From: a virus
Reading direction: 5' to 3' (one strand)
Length of the DNA stretch: 26,018 nucleotides
Virus record (IMG/VR): IMGVR_UViG_3300030107_002341
Coordinates: 1-26,018 of that record
The notes under the pieces were generated by a model. That model was not told where the DNA came from. It searched no databases and saw nothing but the letters and a program-made list of their open reading frames with translations. The translations under genes were made by a program, and so were the position numbers. Below are positions 21,927 through 26,018 of the stretch, piece by piece. Every line of letters starts with the position of its first letter. The first letter of the stretch is position 1.

Positions 21927-22062
21927 TTAATACTTTCTTAGTAGCTTTTAGCCCAATTATAACCAGAGCTCCAAGAGCTACTGGAAAATACATATCTTCT
22001 CTAATGCTAAAAGCAATAATAATAGATTCAACAAACATAGCCGAGGCTATAGCGCTATCCAT
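21919..22062 (-). CDS. Small membrane protein, holin candidate (47 aa)
   Basis: The 47 residues comprise two apolar stretches: one at about 3-19 (SAIASAMFVESIIIAFS) and one at about 26-38 (FPVALGALVIIGL), with a charged REDM turn between and a Lys-rich end. Two closely spaced helices in so short a protein fits a small holin. Its stop overlaps the next gene's start by eight bases. No strong ribosome binding site was noticed. Confidence 0.55.
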   Translation of the reverse strand: MDSAIASAMFVESIIIAFSIREDMYFPVALGALVIIGLKATKKVLND

Positions 22063-22069
22063 TATTTTA

Positions 22070-22297
22070 TTAGTCTTTGTTTTCTTCACTTTCGTTTTCT
22101 AAAGATGCCTTTAAAGCATCAACAAATGCCTGTCTACCAAATCTTAACTGCACTAGATTAAACTCAGCTGACTGAATCTTTCTGTCTAAATCCACTACAT
22201 GGTTGACCATTGCTTTTTGTTCATTTGATAAAGACTCTAAATCATAATCTTTATCATCTATTTTCATCATTGACTTTTCTTTTTCTTTTTTAGCCAT
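22070..22297 (-). CDS. Conserved small phage protein, DUF6447-like (75 aa)
   Basis: A basic N-terminus (MAKKEKEKSMMKID) leads into DDKDYDLESLSNEQKAMVNH and a helical remainder ending in FVDALKASLENESEE. The -x-YDLxSLSxExK- opening followed by a helix ending -A(F/Y)xxALK- is one I associate with DUF6447-type proteins of marine phages; their role is unknown. AAGGAG lies ahead of the ATG. It is the only soluble member among the ten small genes of this cluster. Confidence 0.55.
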   Translation of the reverse strand: MAKKEKEKSMMKIDDKDYDLESLSNEQKAMVNHVVDLDRKIQSAEFNLVQLRFGRQAFVDALKASLENESEENKD

Positions 22298-22307
22298 TTT
22301 ATTCTCC

Positions 22308-22571
22308 TTATTTTCTTTTTAACCCCAATCTTTGCATTAGGGTTCTGTTTTCTTCTTCTAATTGCTCTATATCTTTTTTCTCCATACCTTCTACTTGAGC
22401 AGTTAAAACTACAACTTTATCTTCTAAATCCTCTATTCTTCTTTTTTGTTCTGCAAATTGCATTTGCGCTTGGTACCAACTGCCAACCACAATCGCAACA
22501 GCAACCATTGCTTTGATAAGAAAAGCAATCGAGATATGGATTTGAGCATCTTCGCTAATTCCTTTTGCCAT
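22308..22571 (-). CDS. Membrane/coiled-coil protein, paralogue of its neighbour (87 aa)
   Basis: A membrane helix at 13-33 (ISIAFLIKAMVAVAIVVGSW) is followed by a coiled coil with regular Leu/Val heptads (RRIEDLEDKVVVLTAQVEG) and a basic end. Layout and several positions match the upstream protein (22555-22824), suggesting gene duplication. It overlaps that gene by 17 bases. Confidence 0.6.
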   Translation of the reverse strand: MAKGISEDAQIHISIAFLIKAMVAVAIVVGSWYQAQMQFAEQKRRIEDLEDKVVVLTAQVEGMEKKDIEQLEEENRTLMQRLGLKRK

Positions 22572-22824
22572 CTCTTAGCCTAATAATTTCTTCTTCTATT
22601 CTACGAATCTTTTCATCCTGCCTAACATCACTCGGTATAGGTAGATCCTGCATAGCTTTTATTTCTTCAATAGAGCTTTCGTTCCCCTGCGCTTGATGTT
22701 CAAGAAAACTTATTCTTGTATTAAGTTGTCCATAACCCCAAACCATAGCACTAATAAAACCAACCGCTTGCAAAAGCATTGGAAGTGATATATTTAAACT
22801 TGAATCTTGACCTATAGGTTTCAT
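22555..22824 (-). CDS. Membrane/coiled-coil protein (89 aa)
   Basis: After a short polar start ending SSLNIS, a membrane helix spans 12-32 (ISLPMLLQAVGFISAMVWGY), then a charged coiled coil to the end, interrupted by DLPIPSD. The ordered similarity with the downstream protein (polar start, S-x-x-x-L, helix, Trp, Gln-rich turn, coil) supports duplication. It starts with ATGA overlap to a 28-residue membrane peptide. Confidence 0.6.
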   Translation of the reverse strand: MKPIGQDSSLNISLPMLLQAVGFISAMVWGYGQLNTRISFLEHQAQGNESSIEEIKAMQDLPIPSDVRQDEKIRRIEEEIIRLRDGKRN

Positions 22825-22907
22825 TTTGTTTTATTTATCGTATATACAAATATTCCAAAAATTAATATAGCAATAATTAATCCGTAAATCTGATGGTCAA
22901 TGTCCAT
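22821..22907 (-). CDS. 28-aa single-span membrane peptide
   Basis: MDIDHQIYGLIIAILIFGIF plus eight residues (VYTINKTK): short acidic N-terminus, one membrane helix, basic C-terminus, so probably oriented with the N-terminus outside. The start overlaps the upstream gene by 11 bases, and the stop overlaps the next start (ATGA). This fills what would otherwise be a hole in an overlapped gene string. Confidence 0.55.
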   Translation of the reverse strand: MDIDHQIYGLIIAILIFGIFVYTINKTK

Positions 22908-23151
22908 TATTAATACGTTGAGCATCAATATAAATTTTATTAAAATCCATAGCGGTACTGTCAAGTTGCATATGTATTGTTTTAATTAAAGAATCTACTT
23001 CAAACATTTCTCTTGCAATTTCTGCTTTTGTTTTTCCAATACTTATATCTTCGCAAGAAACTATTGTAAATGTTCCTATTAAAATAATCAAAAATGCAGT
23101 AAACATTCCTTTTAAAAAAGATGGAACAATACTTATTTTAATATCTTCCAT
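22897..23151 (-). CDS. Putative small lipoprotein, outer spanin candidate (84 aa)
   Basis: The ATG giving MEDIKIS is preferred over a GTG four codons earlier because AGGTGA precedes it at correct distance. A hydrophobic segment at 15-32 ends in IVSC-E-D, where Cys33 could be lipidated; the lipobox is imperfect (Val at -2, Ser at -1). About 50 mostly helical residues follow. Size and position near the lysis genes suit an outer-membrane spanin lipoprotein. Otherwise it is a plain single-span membrane protein. Confidence 0.5.
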   Translation of the reverse strand: MEDIKISIVPSFLKGMFTAFLIILIGTFTIVSCEDISIGKTKAEIAREMFEVDSLIKTIHMQLDSTAMDFNKIYIDAQRINNGH

Positions 23152-23497
23152 AATCTTTATCACCTACTTTTCCTTTAGAAAATTTTCTTTTTTTATTATA
23201 TTTATTTTGAGTATACCCAACGTAATAAGAAACTACAGCAACTCCGCCTACTATTATCCATTTTCTAACACTTGTTCTTTTTTCTTTTCGTTGCTGTACT
23301 TTATCAGCAATATAAATTTCCCTATTAATAGGTCGAGAATAACCCCTGTAATAAAGAGTATCTCTATACGCACTAATAGAATCTGCTCTTCTATCTCTTT
23401 GCTCTTGCTTAGTAATTTCTTTATCAGTATCAGTTAACTGAGCGAATAAAGGTGTTAATAAGACTAAGATTGTCGTATATAATATATTTCTTACCAA
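23138..23497 (-). CDS. Secreted/membrane protein with signal peptide and C-terminal anchor (119 aa)
   Basis: Residues 1-20 are a classic signal peptide ending LTPLFAQ. A charged, Arg-rich domain of about 55 residues follows, then a second membrane helix at 80-95 (WIIVGGVAVVSYYVGY) and a Lys-rich cytoplasmic-type tail. This would place a small domain in the periplasm tethered to the inner membrane. It could be the inner partner of the lipoprotein-like product next to it. No family recognised. Confidence 0.6.
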   Translation of the reverse strand: MVRNILYTTILVLLTPLFAQLTDTDKEITKQEQRDRRADSISAYRDTLYYRGYSRPINREIYIADKVQQRKEKRTSVRKWIIVGGVAVVSYYVGYTQNKYNKKRKFSKGKVGDKDYGRY

Positions 23498-23829
23498 GGT
23501 TTTCCTTTTCCTGTAGTTGGATTCTCTTGAGCATCTATTTGGCTTGCAATTCCATTTTCTATTGATTTTACTTTATCATCTCCAAGTTTCGCTTTTACCC
23601 ATCCAACAACTGTATCTTCATCAAGCTTATTGTATTCCACAAAGTTTGATAAATCCGATGTATCTAATCCAATAGAATTATAATTGCTACCAGCATATAT
23701 AACCTTTTTACCATCTTTAGTTACTTCTTTTGCATCACTAGCAGTCCAATGAACAGATGTAACTACGTTTGATTTACCGTCTTTTGAAATCTCGTAATCT
23801 AATTGATTTATTGACCATTTAATTGCCAT
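23491..23829 (-). CDS. Conserved phage protein, DUF7936-like (112 aa)
   Basis: IKWSINQLDYEISKDGKSNV opens a compact protein with the pattern VxSVHWxASDxK, then a C-terminal VGWVKAKLGDDKVKSIENGI and a last NPTTGKGKPW. I associate this arrangement (W-x-I-x-QL at the start, V-x-WVKAxLG, IExxIAxQI, PTTGxGxPW end) with a protein often found beside tail-fibre genes in marine phages. It follows the appendage gene here too, so a fibre-assembly or accessory structural role is possible but unproven. AGGA lies eight bases before the ATG. Confidence 0.6.
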   Translation of the reverse strand: MAIKWSINQLDYEISKDGKSNVVTSVHWTASDAKEVTKDGKKVIYAGSNYNSIGLDTSDLSNFVEYNKLDEDTVVGWVKAKLGDDKVKSIENGIASQIDAQENPTTGKGKPW

Positions 23830-23859
23830 TTTTTAATTCCTATTTAAATTTTTACGCAT

Positions 23860-25935
23860 TTACTTTACTAACCACATTTCAATATTATTTCCTTCATCTC
23901 TCATCTTTATCCAAGTTGAAGCAACTGGTTGACCTTTACGCAATCTTAGTTTTCCCATCAACCCAACAGCAGACCATTCTTGTCTAGCTTCCCTCATAGT
24001 ATAAGATTGTGATGGGTCGTATTCGTCTGAATACTGACCTTCTAAGCGAGTAATATATTCAGCGTTATCTGGTATTTCTAAATCTTCTGGTAAATCAGAT
24101 ACTTTCCAATTTTTTTCTTTTTTAACAACTTCTGCACCTTCTTCTGATTGAAAGTCATATTCCCAGCGTACCCATTCAACTTCTTTAGGTATTTTTCTGC
24201 CCCATTTATCTTTTTTCCAAGTACCATGCCAACCCATTGGATTATCTCCAACTACTGCTGGAGTGCCTGAAATAATACCAATAGGAGTTTCTCCTTCGGT
24301 AGCCTTTCTAATTTTATCACCATCAAGAACAACTGAATAACCAACTCTATCTTCATTATCAGGATTTCCATCAGTCCATTCAAAGTATTCTGCATAGTCA
24401 TAACCTGTTATTGAAGTTGAGCCGTCTGAGTGTAAATCACCCTCTGTATCAACTATGAAAATAGTTTGCATACTGCCACCTTTTTGACACCTAACAGAAA
24501 ATATAGATTCATCAGAACCTACATTGGTAATTCCAGTACCACTAACTTCATAAGCCATATTCTGTATTGCACACTTGTCTACACCTGTACCTCCTGATGG
24601 GGCTGCATAATAATTACCAAATGCTTGTAGAGCCACTGGTCTTTCGTGAGTTGTCACACCACCTATTATAAGGCCTCCTTGAGTAGCACTATATTTTTTC
24701 ATAAAACCATAAGTGTCTGTTTCTGCATAACTTGTAACGCCATGAGTAATATCACTTGATTTAAGTGCTAAAATTTGGTCATCATTTGCACCTTGATTTA
24801 TTGTAAGACCTAGGGTAACGTCTGCATTTGCACTATCGTTAATAAATACATTTCCATCAGCTGCAATACGCATTCTTTCACCTAAAGCACTACCAGTATG
24901 AGTTCTAAATGATAAAGCTGTGGCTGCTCCTGTTGATGTTGCGATAGCTTCAATACCAGCAACTTCTGTTCCAGAGTGATGTGGTGCAAACTTTATTTTA
25001 CAAGATGTTCCTATTGCTGTTGATGAGCCAGGATCATTTGTAAGTTGCAATACTGGCCCAAGACCACCATTATTTACTTTGCTAACATCAAACATTTCTA
25101 ATGGTGCAGTAGTTCCTATACCAACTGCTCCAGTTGATTTTATAGTCATGTGGGTTGATGAGTAACCTGCAGTTGCACCACCTGCTCTAACTCCAAACTC
25201 CAATGAATCTCTTGAATCAGAAAATCTCATAGCACCACTTACTATGTCATCATCATCGTTTGCCCAAGCAGAACCAGTATAGTATTCATTAAAAGCTACA
25301 GTACCATTTTCAATGCCTGTTCTACTGTATATTCTATAATCAGCAAAATCTCCACCAATGTGCAATTTTTCAGAAGGTGAGCTTTCTCCTATACCAACAT
25401 TTCCATCATGGTCTATTCTAACTGCTTCATCTAAGGTTTCATCATCCTGACTTACCTTAAAAGCTATTCCAGTTGAACTGTCTGTATCATCACCACTTTC
25501 TCTTGTTGCTACAATAGCAGAGCCCTTTTTAGATGTGGTAGTTTCATAAGCAGTTTTAAATAATATTCCTACATTATCACCTGCTCCTAAATCTGCGCCA
25601 CTTGCTTCTGTGCCGACTATATTTAATAAAAAGTTATCACCACTTGAAGCTGATATTGCTTTTGTAATTGTCCCAGTTCCCGTCAAAGAAAAAGCTGGGC
25701 TAGATGTATTAACTGTAAATACAGCAGTACCATCTGCTTGCGATACTTCAAACGCATTTGCATCATTAGACCCAGGTATTATTTCTATTTTATTTGTTGC
25801 CACCTTCATACCAATAGCCGTACTTGAATCACCATCGGTAATAGCGACTAAATTATTTCCGTTCAATCCACCGCTAGGTAAGGCTAACAGCCTATCGTAC
25901 GTTGAAGCAATCGTTGAACCTGATAAATCTGCCAT
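23860..25935 (-). CDS. Tail appendage/spike with Peptidase_G2-type self-cleaving C-terminus (691 aa)
   Basis: Host-contact structural protein. The first 500 residues contain beta-rich repeat phrases common in phage fibres and spikes (GNVGIGESSPSEKLHI, GAVGIGTTAPLEMFDV, a weaker GNVFIND). Residues from about 510 match the Peptidase_G2 (phi29 gp12-like) autoproteolytic module: DYAEYFEW with D513 and E516, TDGNPDNEDRVGY, VLDGDKIRKA and IGIISGTPAVVG. In phi29 gp12 cleavage occurs just before the Asp of this motif after trimer folding. By analogy about 179 residues would be removed here. GAGGA lies ahead of the ATG. The residue before D513 is Tyr rather than the Ser of phi29. Confidence 0.82.
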   Translation of the reverse strand: MADLSGSTIASTYDRLLALPSGGLNGNNLVAITDGDSSTAIGMKVATNKIEIIPGSNDANAFEVSQADGTAVFTVNTSSPAFSLTGTGTITKAISASSGDNFLLNIVGTEASGADLGAGDNVGILFKTAYETTTSKKGSAIVATRESGDDTDSSTGIAFKVSQDDETLDEAVRIDHDGNVGIGESSPSEKLHIGGDFADYRIYSRTGIENGTVAFNEYYTGSAWANDDDDIVSGAMRFSDSRDSLEFGVRAGGATAGYSSTHMTIKSTGAVGIGTTAPLEMFDVSKVNNGGLGPVLQLTNDPGSSTAIGTSCKIKFAPHHSGTEVAGIEAIATSTGAATALSFRTHTGSALGERMRIAADGNVFINDSANADVTLGLTINQGANDDQILALKSSDITHGVTSYAETDTYGFMKKYSATQGGLIIGGVTTHERPVALQAFGNYYAAPSGGTGVDKCAIQNMAYEVSGTGITNVGSDESIFSVRCQKGGSMQTIFIVDTEGDLHSDGSTSITGYDYAEYFEWTDGNPDNEDRVGYSVVLDGDKIRKATEGETPIGIISGTPAVVGDNPMGWHGTWKKDKWGRKIPKEVEWVRWEYDFQSEEGAEVVKKEKNWKVSDLPEDLEIPDNAEYITRLEGQYSDEYDPSQSYTMREARQEWSAVGLMGKLRLRKGQPVASTWIKMRDEGNNIEMWLVK

Positions 25936-25960
25936 TATATTTTCCTCGTATTAAAATTTT

Positions 25961-26017
25961 TCATATTATATCATCCCACTTACGTTGCTCATTTTCCCAT
26001 ATATCATTAAGATTTGT
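25961..26017 (-). CDS. 3' end of an upstream late gene (partial)
   Basis: The minus strand is open from the right edge to a TGA at 25961-25963 and encodes TNLNDIWENEQRKWDDII, a charged, aromatic C-terminus. The spacing of 25 bases to the appendage gene fits operon continuity. The start and identity lie outside the window. Confidence 0.5.
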   Translation of the reverse strand, partial: TNLNDIWENEQRKWDDII

Positions 26018-26018
26018 A

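Overview
The window is part of a tailed double-stranded DNA phage genome (Caudoviricetes). It is AT-rich, tightly packed, and split into two convergent transcription units. No integrase, repressor or excisionase is visible, so nothing here suggests lysogeny. No terminase, portal, major capsid or DNA polymerase gene is present. The leftward unit clearly continues past the right edge, where the head genes probably lie. The gene content (no tape measure, no sheath, very large glycine-rich internal proteins, appendage with self-cleaving C-terminus) suggests a short-tailed virus of an aquatic Gram-negative host. That is an inference. A signal peptide ending in FAQ and a lipoprotein-like Cys hint weakly at the Bacteroidota/Marinimicrobia side. 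However, many genes carry strong AAGGAG-type ribosome binding sites, which is atypical for Bacteroidota.

Rightward (early/replication) unit, 395 to 7875: a Cas4/RecB-like exonuclease, a Rad52-like annealing protein and an SSB-like protein with an acidic ELPF tail form a recombination module. They are followed by a run of very small genes, several encoding Cys-pair zinc-binding microproteins or single-span membrane peptides. Next come a small PD-(D/E)XK nuclease, two Cys-pair proteins, an orphan beta-class adenine methyltransferase and a DnaB-type helicase. The unit ends with a phage-encoded homologue of ribosomal protein bS21. The intergenic spaces at 1292-1412, 2626-2739 and 3256-3410 hold RNA hairpins rather than recognisable genes. 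No gene-free stretch exceeds 300 bases.

Leftward (late) unit, entering at 26018 and ending at 7876: an appendage/tail spike with a Peptidase_G2-type C-terminus, a conserved 112-residue protein, and a cluster of ten small genes of which nine encode membrane-associated proteins. After these come an M15 peptidoglycan peptidase (endolysin), an 849-residue tail structural protein, a Ser/Thr-rich virion protein, and a series of internal/ejection-type proteins of 206, 262, 602 and 1193 residues. The unit closes with a 182-residue protein, a 44-residue basic peptide, a probable ADP-ribosyltransferase-fold protein and a probable HExxH metalloprotease. The two units meet with no gap at 7875/7876. The likely leftward terminator lies antisense inside the bS21 coding region.

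How it fits together: the early genes process, anneal and unwind DNA, methylate it and possibly retune host ribosomes. The late genes build the tail and lysis apparatus. The most unusual element is the promoter-distal end of the late unit, where a giant internal protein is followed by candidate toxin-like enzymes (ADP-ribosyltransferase and zincin). They look like a set of virion-delivered effectors.
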